Positions 20,218 to 28,025 of a stretch of DNA of 64,000 nt are shown in pieces. The DNA is taken from assembly GCA_020638855.1 (NCBI GenBank), contig JACKHT010000007.1, forward strand, positions 75,818 through 139,817. The letters run 5' to 3'. The stretch's first letter is position 1. Each line of letters begins with the position of its first letter. A program made the translations under genes and the position numbers. The notes below the pieces were generated by a model. The model was not told the origin of the DNA. It saw only the letters and a list, made by a program, of their open reading frames with translations, and did not search any database. The stretch comes from Planctomycetota bacterium (GTDB lineage: Bacteria; Planctomycetota; UBA1135; GCA-002686595).

Positions 20218-20222
20218 CACAG

Positions 20223-21569
20223 GTGGATAACCTACTCACAAAACTGTTCAAAACCCCGGAGACCAGGGAGCGCGTATTCCGCACCCTGGTTTTGCTGGTG
20301 GTTTATCGGTTGGGTTTCCAGATTCCGATTCCCGGCACCGATCCCAAGTTCCTGCAGTCGACTGCGGACCAGGGCATCATGGGAATGTTGTCGGCCCTGT
20401 CGGGTGGTGCCATCGGCCAAACGACCGTGTTTGCCCTCGGGATCATGCCGTACATTTCGGCGTCGATCATTTTTTCGATGCTGACCAAAGTGTCGCCTGC
20501 CTTGGAAGCCATCTCGAAGGAAGGGGCAGCAGGCCAGAAGCGCATCAACCAGTGGACCCGCTTGGCGGTCGTCCCGATCGCGCTGATCCAAGCCATCCTG
20601 GTGTACACCGGCGTGTTCCTGGCGGGTGGGGCCCAGATGGTGGATCAAGGCATGCGCCACCACCACGTGGCCCTGTTCTGCATCGTCGTGTTCTCGCTGA
20701 TCGCGGGCTCGATGTTGGTGATGTGGATCGGCGAGCTGATCACGGAGTACGGGGTCGGCAACGGCGCCTCCTTGATCATCATGGCGGGCATCATCGCCGT
20801 CATGCCTTCGAGCTTCGCTTCGATCACTTCGAACCCCAACTTCTGGCAGATCCTGATGTTCCTGACGGCGGTCTGGGTCGTGGTGATCTTTGCCGTGGTG
20901 TTCATGCACAAGGGCGCGCGCCGGGTTCCGATCCAGTACGCCCGCCTCACCCGCGGCCGCCGCGTCTATGGTGGCCAGCGTCACTACCTCCCGATCAAGG
21001 TCAACATGGCCGGTGTGATGCCGATCATCTTCGCCTCGGTGCTGTTCGTGATTCCGACGGTGCTGTTCAAGTGGGTCGGTTGGCATAGCGTGGAAGGGAC
21101 CCTCCAGGACACCACGGGCTTCGTGCACGTGTCGTTCTACTTGGTCCTGATCTTCTCGTTCTGCTTCTTCTGGAACCGCCTGATGTTCCAGCCCGAAGAG
21201 ATCGCCAACAACCTGCGCGAGCACGGCTCCTTCGTCCCTGGCATCCGCCCGGGTCAGAAGACGGCCGAGTACCTTTCCAACGTGCTCACCCGGGTCACCC
21301 TGGTGGGGGCGGCGTTCTTGGCCCTCGTGGCCGTGCTGCCCGCTTTCATCACCAAGGACTCGGGCATGACTCGCTCGATGCAGTACTTCGTCACGGGCAC
21401 CTCGGTGCTGATCGTGGTGGGGGTTGCGCTCGAGTTGATGGACAAGCTCCAGGCCCAGTTGGTCATGAAGACCTACGAGGGAACCGAGGAAGGCGCCCAA
21501 GGCCAAGGCCAGGCCCGTTGGGCCCAATCCGGTAAGGGCAAGAAGCCCAGCCAAGGGGGCGCCAAGTAG
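20223..21569 (+). CDS. secY: Protein translocase subunit SecY
   Basis: SecY (448 residues), the ten-helix channel of the general secretion system. Recognisable are the start of helix 1 (RLGFQIPIPG), helix 2 (ALGIMPYISASIIFSML), the GVGNGASLIIMAGI helix, and the cytosolic loop REHGSFVPGIRPG before the last helices. The start is GTG five bases after rplO; no other in-frame start fits the family N-terminus. The C-terminus carries an extra Gln/Gly/Lys-rich tail. Confidence 0.98.
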   Translation: MDNLLTKLFKTPETRERVFRTLVLLVVYRLGFQIPIPGTDPKFLQSTADQGIMGMLSALSGGAIGQTTVFALGIMPYISASIIFSMLTKVSPALEAISKEGAAGQKRINQWTRLAVVPIALIQAILVYTGVFLAGGAQMVDQGMRHHHVALFCIVVFSLIAGSMLVMWIGELITEYGVGNGASLIIMAGIIAVMPSSFASITSNPNFWQILMFLTAVWVVVIFAVVFMHKGARRVPIQYARLTRGRRVYGGQRHYLPIKVNMAGVMPIIFASVLFVIPTVLFKWVGWHSVEGTLQDTTGFVHVSFYLVLIFSFCFFWNRLMFQPEEIANNLREHGSFVPGIRPGQKTAEYLSNVLTRVTLVGAAFLALVAVLPAFITKDSGMTRSMQYFVTGTSVLIVVGVALELMDKLQAQLVMKTYEGTEEGAQGQGQARWAQSGKGKKPSQGGAK

Positions 21570-21571
21570 CC

Positions 21572-22234
21572 ATGACCCAGACCGTCGTGATCCTTCTGGG
21601 AGCTCCCGGAGCCGGAAAAGGGACCCAAGCCGTGCGCTTGGCCCAGGCTCTCGGTATGCCCCACGTCTCCACGGGGGACCTGTTCCGCGCCAACTTGGCG
21701 GGGGGCACGGCCCTGGGGGCGAAGGCTCGCGGCTACATGGATCAGGGCGAATTGGTTCCCGACGAGCTGGTGCTCGAGATGCTGTTCGATCGGGTGGCCC
21801 AGCCGGATTGCGGTCTCGGGTACCTCCTGGATGGCTTCCCGCGCACCCTGGCCCAGGCCGAAGCCCTCGGCCAACGCCTGGGGGAGAACCACCCCACGGT
21901 CATCAACATCGAAGTCCCCGACTCAGCCATCGAGAAGCGCATCGTGGAACGGCGCACCTGCAAGGACTGCGGGTCGATCTTCCACCTGACCTTCCACCCC
22001 CCGGCCAAGGCTGGCGTCTGCGACCAGTGCTCCGGGGAGCTCACCCAGCGCAAGGACGACACCGCCGAGGTGGTCCGCACGCGCCTGCAAGAATACCACG
22101 CCAAGACCCAACCCCTCGTGCAGTACTACTCCAGCCGGAGTGGCCTGTGCACCGTAGACGGGCAGAATGCCCAGGAAGAGGTCTTTGATGCCTGCATGGC
22201 ATGCCTGGGCCGCCGCATGGAGGTGCGGCAGTAA
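21572..22234 (+). CDS. adk: Adenylate kinase
   Basis: Adenylate kinase (220 residues), AMP + ATP to 2 ADP. The P-loop is GAPGAGKGT (10-18), the AMP-site signature is DGFPRTLAQA (88-97), and the LID domain is of the zinc type with Cys130, Cys133, Cys150 and Cys153. The ATG is two bases after the secY stop. The common neighbour map (methionine aminopeptidase) is absent. The stop TAA overlaps the infA ATG. Confidence 0.98.
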   Translation: MTQTVVILLGAPGAGKGTQAVRLAQALGMPHVSTGDLFRANLAGGTALGAKARGYMDQGELVPDELVLEMLFDRVAQPDCGLGYLLDGFPRTLAQAEALGQRLGENHPTVINIEVPDSAIEKRIVERRTCKDCGSIFHLTFHPPAKAGVCDQCSGELTQRKDDTAEVVRTRLQEYHAKTQPLVQYYSSRSGLCTVDGQNAQEEVFDACMACLGRRMEVRQ

Positions 22235-22497
22235 TGTCCAAGGAAGAACCGATCACCGTCGAGGCTATCGTGACCGAAGCCCTTCCCAACGCCCGTTTTC
22301 GGGCTAAGCTGGAGAGCGGTCACGAGATCTTGGCGCACGTGAGCGGCAAGATGCGGATGCACTACATCCGGATCCTGCCCGGGGACAAAATCACCGTCGA
22401 GATGTCCCCGTACGACTTGACCAAAGGGCGCATAACGTGCCGTGGAGAACGCCGTCGGAGCCCGGGAGGGCGCCGTCGTAGCAGGAGAAGAAGATGA
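22234..22497 (+). CDS. infA: Translation initiation factor IF-1 with basic C-terminal tail
   Basis: IF-1 OB-fold (ARFRAKLESGHEILAHVSGK, then ILPGDKITVEMSPYDLTKGRI) that blocks the A site during initiation. The family is normally about 72 residues; this protein has 87 because of an Arg-rich tail (GERRRSPGGRRRSRRRR). The frame into the tail is continuous and the stop overlaps the rpmJ ATG (ATGA), so the tail is genuine coding sequence. Confidence 0.96.
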   Translation: MSKEEPITVEAIVTEALPNARFRAKLESGHEILAHVSGKMRMHYIRILPGDKITVEMSPYDLTKGRITCRGERRRSPGGRRRSRRRR

Positions 22498-22613
22498 AAG
22501 TACGCAGCTCTATCCGGCGCATGTGCGCCCAATGCAAGATCGTCCGCCGCCGGGGCGTGGTGCGCGTCATTTGCAAGGCCGACCCCCGTCACAAGCAGAA
22601 GCAAGGCAAGTAA
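22494..22613 (+). CDS. rpmJ: 50S ribosomal protein L36
   Basis: A 39-residue gene, MKVRSSIRRMCAQCKIVRRR, easily missed because of its length. The zinc ligands are Cys11, Cys14, Cys27 and His33 (zinc-containing form of L36). It is placed between infA and rpsM as in most bacteria and overlaps infA by four bases. Confidence 0.96.
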   Translation: MKVRSSIRRMCAQCKIVRRRGVVRVICKADPRHKQKQGK

Positions 22614-22646
22614 GCCAAGCTCACCCCCGTCAGGAGAACACAAAAC

Positions 22647-23030
22647 ATGGCACGCGTAGTCGGAGTCGACATCCCCAATCACAAGCGGTTGGAAATCGGT
22701 TTGACCTACATCTTTGGTGTGGGTCGTACCACGGCCAATCAACTTTGCGCCAAACTCGGATTGGATCCGGGTTCCAAGGTGCGTGAACTGTCCGAAGTGC
22801 ACCTGCGCGACATGGCAGAGCTGTTGCGCAAGGAGTACCTGGTGGAAGGGGAGCTGCGCCGGTCGCTGGCCTCCGACATCACCCGTCTGCGCGAAATCGG
22901 ATGCTACCGGGGCCTGCGCCATCGTCGTGGCCTCCCGGTCCGCGGCCAGCGCACCCGTACCAACGCCCGTACTCGCAAGGGTCCGAAGCGCACCGTGGCC
23001 GGCAAGAAGTCCGTCAAGGGCATGAAGTAA
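22647..23030 (+). CDS. rpsM: 30S ribosomal protein S13
   Basis: S13 (127 residues), MARVVGVDIPNHKRLEIGLT, ending in the basic tail RGQRTRTNARTRKGPKRT that reaches the P-site tRNA. It forms the head-to-50S bridges with L5. CAGGAGA lies a few bases before the ATG. Confidence 0.98.
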   Translation: MARVVGVDIPNHKRLEIGLTYIFGVGRTTANQLCAKLGLDPGSKVRELSEVHLRDMAELLRKEYLVEGELRRSLASDITRLREIGCYRGLRHRRGLPVRGQRTRTNARTRKGPKRTVAGKKSVKGMK

Positions 23031-23091
23031 CGCCTGGCGTTCTGCTCGAACACCCCCGAACAACCCCCCAACCCCCTCGATCCGAAGCATT

Positions 23092-23472
23092 ATGGCAAAG
23101 GCAGCCAAGCGCAAGCCGCGCAAGAACGTCCCCAAGGGCGTGGCCCACATCAAGGCCACGTTCAACAACACCCATGTCACGCTGACCAGCATGCAGGGTG
23201 ACACCATCGCCTGGGGCACCGCCGGCAGCATGGGTTTCAAAGGAACCCGTAAGAGCACGCCCTTCGCGGCCCAGCGCGCGGCCCAAACCGCCGCTCAAAA
23301 CGCGATCCGGCACGGCATGAAGGAAGTGGAAGTGCGCGTCAAGGGCGCTGGCTCGGGCCGCGAGTCCGCCATCCGCGCCCTGTCCAACGCGGGCTTGCGC
23401 GTGTCGCTGATCGAAGACGTCACCCCCTTGCCCCACAACGGCTGCCGCGCTCGCAAGCGTCGCCGCGTCTAA
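23092..23472 (+). CDS. rpsK: 30S ribosomal protein S11
   Basis: S11 (126 residues): GVAHIKATFNNTHVTLTSM, GFKGTRKSTPFAAQ and the terminal DVTPLPHNGCRARKRRRV are diagnostic. It forms part of the platform that binds the mRNA near the Shine-Dalgarno helix. Confidence 0.98.
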   Translation: MAKAAKRKPRKNVPKGVAHIKATFNNTHVTLTSMQGDTIAWGTAGSMGFKGTRKSTPFAAQRAAQTAAQNAIRHGMKEVEVRVKGAGSGRESAIRALSNAGLRVSLIEDVTPLPHNGCRARKRRRV

Positions 23473-23525
23473 ACCACGTCCAGCCCAAGACTCGCCCAAC
23501 CAGGCCCGCTCACCCTAGAGAAAAC

Positions 23526-24155
23526 ATGGCTCGTTACACCGGACCCAAGGTCAAACAATGTCGCCGGGAGGGGATGAACCTCTTCTTCCTCGGCCAGAAC
23601 AGCTCCAGCGGCAAGGTCGCCGCGCTCCAGAAGCGCGACTACCCGCCCGGAGTGCACGCCCAGAACCGTCGTAAGGTCACCGACTACGGTGTCCGCCTGC
23701 GCGAGAAGCAAAAGCTCAAGCGCGTCTTCGGCGTTTTGGAGAAGCAGTTCATGCTGTACTTCAAGGAAGCCGAGCGCCTCAAGGGCAACACGGGTGAGAA
23801 CCTGTTGGCCCAGCTGAGCCGCCGCCTCGACAACGTCGTGCTGGCCGCCGGTATGTCCACGACCCTGGCCCAGGCTCGGCAACTGGTCAACCACGGCCAC
23901 TTCCTGGTCAACGGCAAGCGCCTGACGATTCCCTCCTACCAGGTTCGCCCGGGGGATGTGGTATCGCCGCGCTCCAAGGAAAACACCAAGAAGATGGTCT
24001 CCGAGGCCCTCGAACTGAACAAAGGCAGCGCGGTCCCGACTTGGCTCGATGCCAACGCCGATGCGATGACCGTGACCGTCTCGGGTCTTCCCAAGCGTGA
24101 AGACTTCCAATTCCCCATTCAAGAACAGCTAATCGTCGAGCTTTGCTCGAAGTAA
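23526..24155 (+). CDS. rpsD: 30S ribosomal protein S4
   Basis: S4 (209 residues), MARYTGPKVKQCRREGMNLF, with the S4 RNA-binding domain (RLDNVVLAAGMSTTLAQARQ, then HFLVNGKRL). Only one N-terminal cysteine is present, so this is the zinc-free type. S4 is a primary 16S binder and a fidelity protein. Confidence 0.98.
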   Translation: MARYTGPKVKQCRREGMNLFFLGQNSSSGKVAALQKRDYPPGVHAQNRRKVTDYGVRLREKQKLKRVFGVLEKQFMLYFKEAERLKGNTGENLLAQLSRRLDNVVLAAGMSTTLAQARQLVNHGHFLVNGKRLTIPSYQVRPGDVVSPRSKENTKKMVSEALELNKGSAVPTWLDANADAMTVTVSGLPKREDFQFPIQEQLIVELCSK

Positions 24156-24167
24156 GGGGTCCTAACC

Positions 24168-25163
24168 ATGCGAATTCGTTGGCGCAATTTTGAGTTACCG
24201 AGCAAGGTACAACCGGACAGGGAGAGCCTGACCAAGTCCTATGGCCGTTTCTACATCGAGCCCTTTGAGCGGGGTTTCGGCCATACGATCGGAACGGGTT
24301 TGCGGCGCGTGCTGCTTTCCTCCATTTCCGGAGCCGCGGTCACTTCCGTGCGCATCGGCGGAGCGAACCACGAGTTCGACAGCTTGGAGGGAGTGTACGA
24401 GGACATCGCCGATCTGATCCTGAACCTCAAGCAGCTGCGTATCCAGTACGACGGGGATGGCCCGATCACGTGCCGGATCCGCCGCAGCGAAGAAGGGGAT
24501 GTGACCGGAGCCGACGTGGAGTGCCCGGGGGACGCCCGCGTGGCCAACCCCGCGCTGCACCTGTGCACCTTGACCATGGACCGTGACTTGGAGATCGATC
24601 TCGAAGTCCGTCGTGGCCGCGGTTACGTGGGTGCGGACGAGAACCGCGACGAGGCCCAAGAGTTGGGCACCATCCCGGTCGACTCGATCTACTCGCCGGT
24701 GCACCGCGTGCGTTTCGCCGTGGAAGCCACCCGCGTGGGCAAGTTCACGAACTACGATCGTTTGGTGCTGGAAGTCTGGACCGACGGAACGATGACGCCC
24801 GAGTTGGCGCTCACCGAAGCCGCCAAGATCTACCGCAAGCACCTGAACCCCTTTGTGTTGTACGACTCCAACCCCGAGCGCGATCCCTTGGCGGAAAGCC
24901 CGGCCACGTCGGAGTTCAACCGCAACAACCAAAAGCAGTCCGAGCTGCAGAAGCTGCTCAGCTTGCCCATCTCTGAGCTGGAGCTCAGCGTGCGCGCTCG
25001 CAACTGCCTGGATGGCGCCAACCTTCGCACCCTGATGGACGTGGTGTCCCTCAGCGAAAACGAAGTGATGCACCTCAAGAACCTGGGCAAGACCAGCTTG
25101 ACCGAGATCAAGCAGAAGCTTGCCGAGCGTGGCCTGGCCTTCGGAATGAACGTCAACGGCTAA
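24168..25163 (+). CDS. rpoA: RNA polymerase alpha subunit
   Basis: Alpha subunit (331 residues). The N-terminal domain (GRFYIEPFERGFGHTIGTGL) dimerises and starts core assembly. The C-terminal domain (LSVRARNCLDGANLRTLMDV, then LKNLGKTSLTEIKQKL) contacts UP elements and activators. It follows rpsD by 12 bases and precedes rplQ, the standard end of the alpha operon. Confidence 0.99.
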   Translation: MRIRWRNFELPSKVQPDRESLTKSYGRFYIEPFERGFGHTIGTGLRRVLLSSISGAAVTSVRIGGANHEFDSLEGVYEDIADLILNLKQLRIQYDGDGPITCRIRRSEEGDVTGADVECPGDARVANPALHLCTLTMDRDLEIDLEVRRGRGYVGADENRDEAQELGTIPVDSIYSPVHRVRFAVEATRVGKFTNYDRLVLEVWTDGTMTPELALTEAAKIYRKHLNPFVLYDSNPERDPLAESPATSEFNRNNQKQSELQKLLSLPISELELSVRARNCLDGANLRTLMDVVSLSENEVMHLKNLGKTSLTEIKQKLAERGLAFGMNVNG

Positions 25164-25210
25164 ACCACCCAGCCTCAGAACCCCGTCTACCCCCTTTCCA
25201 AGCCACTACC

Positions 25211-25597
25211 ATGCGACACCGCGTATCCGGATTCAAACTCGGTCGCACCACCAGCCACCGCATCGCCATGACCCGCAACATGGCGGCGTCGGTGATCGAG
25301 CACGAGCGCATCATCACGACTTTGCCCAAAGCCAAGGCCGTGAAGCCCTTCGTCGAGAAGCTGGTGACCCTTTCCAAGGAAGCGACCCAACACAACCGCC
25401 GCCGGGCCTTTGCCCAGTTGCGCAGCAAGTCGGCCACCGAGAAGCTTTTCGAAGTGCTCGGCCCGCGCTTTGCCCAACGCCCCGGTGGCTACTGCCGCAT
25501 CATCAAGCTGGCCAAGCGCCGCTTGGGCGATGGGGGCGAGCGCGCCATCCTCGAGTTCGTCGAGCGCACTCCCAAGGAATCGGCCCCCGTCGAGTGA
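25211..25597 (+). CDS. rplQ: 50S ribosomal protein L17
   Basis: L17 (128 residues), MRHRVSGFKLGRTTSHRIAM, with KRRLGDGGERAILEFVE near the end. It lies at the tunnel exit. This is the last gene of the ribosomal block; a strong hairpin follows 29 bases after the stop. Confidence 0.98.
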   Translation: MRHRVSGFKLGRTTSHRIAMTRNMAASVIEHERIITTLPKAKAVKPFVEKLVTLSKEATQHNRRRAFAQLRSKSATEKLFEVLGPRFAQRPGGYCRIIKLAKRRLGDGGERAILEFVERTPKESAPVE

Positions 25598-25626
25598 CGT
25601 TGGCGGATAGGACGTTCGCGTCCGCC

Positions 25627-25664
25627 CTCCGGCCCGGTTGCCTGCAAAGGTGGCCGGGCCGGAG
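25627..25664 (+). terminator. Terminator-like hairpin after rplQ
   Basis: A perfect 11-bp stem (CTCCGGCCCGG / CCGGGCCGGAG, 16-base loop) is followed by TTGTTGGTT. It lies between the convergent rplQ and the LOG-family gene and probably ends the ribosomal operon; it could serve both directions. Confidence 0.65.
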
Positions 25665-25759
25665 TTGTTGGTTCGGGCCCCACGTGGTACCCGGCATCCT
25701 CTGGCTTGGCGAGGTTCTCCGGCGGGCGGCCGGGGCCCCCCTGCGAGCCATACTCGCGC

Positions 25760-26341
25760 CTAAATCTGTCCTTTGCGCAGCGAAGCTAGCGAAGGAGGCG
25801 GGACGTAACTATCGAAACGGTCGAGCACCGAGCGGGGATCCTGATCGACGAGCAGCATGTCCTTCTGGGATCCTTGCACGAATCCTTGGTCCCCCGCGTG
25901 CCGTAGGAAATCGATCAGGCTGTCGAAGTACCCGGCCGCGTTGACCAAGCCCAAGGGCTTTTGGTGGTAGCCAAGGTACGACCAGGTCCAGATCTCGAAC
26001 ACCTCTTCCAGGGTGCCGATGCCACCTGGCAGCGCCAGGAATCCATCCGAAAGCGTGGCCATGAGGGTTTTGCGTTCGTGCATCGAGCGCGTCACGAAGA
26101 GCTGGGTGAGGCCTTGGTGGGCGACTTCCTGTTGGACCAGGGCATCGGGGATCACCCCAATCACTTCCCCGCCTCCGCGCAACACGGAGTCGGCCACCAG
26201 GCCCATCAAGCCGACCTTGCCGCCCCCGTACACGAGGCGCAAGTTGCGTTCGAGCAGGGCTTCGCCCACCGTCTCCGCGAGTTTTGCAAACGCCGGGTCG
26301 TTGCCCGAGCGGGACCCACAGTACACGCAGATGCTCTTCAT
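25760..26341 (-). CDS. LOG-family protein (putative nucleoside 5'-monophosphate phosphoribohydrolase)
   Basis: A 193-residue Rossmann-fold protein with the LOG-family signatures SMHERK (86-91, catalytic Arg/Lys) and PGGIGTLEE (105-113), and an N-terminal VYCGSRSG phosphate loop. Members cleave cytokinin-riboside or purine nucleotide 5'-monophosphates to free base and ribose 5-phosphate; many bacterial members have unknown physiological substrates. It faces the ribosomal operon. The -10-like TACCCT lies eight bases before the ATG. Confidence 0.85.
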   Translation of the reverse strand: MKSICVYCGSRSGNDPAFAKLAETVGEALLERNLRLVYGGGKVGLMGLVADSVLRGGGEVIGVIPDALVQQEVAHQGLTQLFVTRSMHERKTLMATLSDGFLALPGGIGTLEEVFEIWTWSYLGYHQKPLGLVNAAGYFDSLIDFLRHAGDQGFVQGSQKDMLLVDQDPRSVLDRFDSYVPPPSLASLRKGQI

Positions 26342-26349
26342 GGGGGCCT

Positions 26350-26355
26350 AGGGTA
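26350..26355 (-). promoter_or_regulatory. Candidate -10 element of the LOG-family gene
   Basis: On the minus strand TACCCT ends eight bases before the ATG, with TTGTGT 18 bases further upstream. Initiation would occur at or next to the start codon. Confidence 0.4.
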
Positions 26356-26639
26356 CGCTCGGGTCGTCCTGCTACACAAAGGGACTGCAAAGATTTGGTG
26401 CGCTCCTTCCAAGGGCCACCGTCCACCTGGCAGGGAACTCGAGCCGAGCGCGCTGAGGCGCTGGATCCGATGGAGACAGACTTGCCTTGTCCTAAGACCC
26501 TGCGATGGCCCTCATCGTTTCTTAACGACCACTCCCCTCAACGCGCTTCTAGCCTTATCGGGCCTGCGAGCCCATAGCGGCCGATCGTCCTTCGATCCCC
26601 ACCGCCCAACCGGCGGCTCGTCTTTCCCCTAAGAGCTCG

Positions 26640-28025
26640 ATGGTCTTCGCAAGCGGGATTTTCCTGTACTTCTTTCTGCCCCTGTTCTTGGGGCTTTACT
26701 ACACCTGCCCCAAGCGCTGGCGGTCGACGATCATCGCCGTTGCGAGTTACGTCTTCTATGGCTGGTGGCGGCCGGATTTCGTCTTGCTGATGTGGCTGTC
26801 GACGGTGGTGGACTACACCGCAGGACAACGAATCACCCGATTGCGCGAGCGCGGCGAGCGGGGCAAGGCTTGGTTGTATCTGTCGCTGGTAACGAACCTC
26901 GGCTTGCTGGGGTACTTCAAGTACTTCAACTTTGGCGTCGACACACTCAATGCGATTTTTGCGCCGTTTGGAGGCCCCAGCCTGCACTTTGCGACCGTGG
27001 TGTTGCCGGTTGGAATCTCGTTCTACACCTTCCAAACACTGAGCTACACGATCGACGTGTACCGCGGATCCGCGGCGCCGGTGAAGTCTTTCCAGGACTT
27101 CATGTGCTACGTCTCGCTCTTTCCCCAGCTCGTGGCGGGACCGATCGTGCGCTACAACACGCTGGCGGACCAACTGCACGATCGCAGCCACACGCGCAGC
27201 AAGTTCTATCGCGGCATGTTGGCTTTCCAGGCCGGGATGGTCAAAAAGATCCTGGTCGCGGACATCCTGGGGGAGCTCGCCGATGCCGCTTTTGCGGGCG
27301 ATGGCTTGACCGCGGGTCATTCGTGGCTCGGGGCGCTCGCGTACACCTTTCAGATCTACTTCGACTTTTCGGGGTATTCGGACATGGCCATCGGCCTGGG
27401 GTTGATGATCGGGTTCCAGTTTCCGGTCAACTTTGACCAGCCCTATCGCTCGATCTCGATCACGGACTTCTGGCGGCGTTGGCATATTTCGCTGTCGAGT
27501 TTCCTGCGCGACTACCTCTACATCCCGCTCGGCGGCAACCGCAAAGGGGTGGTACGCACCTACATCAACCTAAGCCTGACGATGCTGCTCGGAGGACTGT
27601 GGCACGGTGCCAATTGGACGTTCGTGGCTTGGGGCGCCTACCAGGGGTTCTGGTTGGTGGCGGAACGGCTATCGGGCAAGAGTTCGTTCTATGCGGGTTT
27701 TCCGCGTTTTGCGCAGATCGCGCTGACCTTCGTGCTGGTGATCTTCGGGTGGGTGCTCTTCCGCGCCGGCTCGATCGACGAGGCCTGGGCCTATTGGCAA
27801 TCGCTCGTGGGCTTGGGATCCGGCCAGGGGCAGCTCGCCTTGCGACCCATCCACGGGGTGGCCGCCCTGGGCGGCGCCATCGCGTTGTGGCTCTTTCCCA
27901 CCACGCAACAGCTTCTCTACCAAGCCAACCTCCGTTGGGCGGTCCCGCTCCAGGCCGCGTTTTGGCTATCTCTGATCCACCTCCACTACGTCAGCCATGT
28001 GCCCTTCCTCTACTTCCAATTCTAG
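26640..28025 (+). CDS. AlgI-type membrane-bound O-acyltransferase (MBOAT)
   Basis: A 461-residue polytopic membrane protein of the AlgI/DltB/PatA branch of MBOAT proteins. It has the family stretch DFWRRWHISLSSFLRDY (near residue 280), YIPLGGNRKG, and the catalytic-histidine motif GGLWHGANWTF with His322, the position essential in Pseudomonas AlgI. Such proteins pass acetyl groups across the membrane for O-acetylation of an exported polysaccharide. The next gene overlaps it and encodes the matching AlgJ/AlgX-like transferase. The glycan substrate is unknown. No consensus promoter was found in the 298 bases upstream. Confidence 0.9.
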   Translation: MVFASGIFLYFFLPLFLGLYYTCPKRWRSTIIAVASYVFYGWWRPDFVLLMWLSTVVDYTAGQRITRLRERGERGKAWLYLSLVTNLGLLGYFKYFNFGVDTLNAIFAPFGGPSLHFATVVLPVGISFYTFQTLSYTIDVYRGSAAPVKSFQDFMCYVSLFPQLVAGPIVRYNTLADQLHDRSHTRSKFYRGMLAFQAGMVKKILVADILGELADAAFAGDGLTAGHSWLGALAYTFQIYFDFSGYSDMAIGLGLMIGFQFPVNFDQPYRSISITDFWRRWHISLSSFLRDYLYIPLGGNRKGVVRTYINLSLTMLLGGLWHGANWTFVAWGAYQGFWLVAERLSGKSSFYAGFPRFAQIALTFVLVIFGWVLFRAGSIDEAWAYWQSLVGLGSGQGQLALRPIHGVAALGGAIALWLFPTTQQLLYQANLRWAVPLQAAFWLSLIHLHYVSHVPFLYFQF

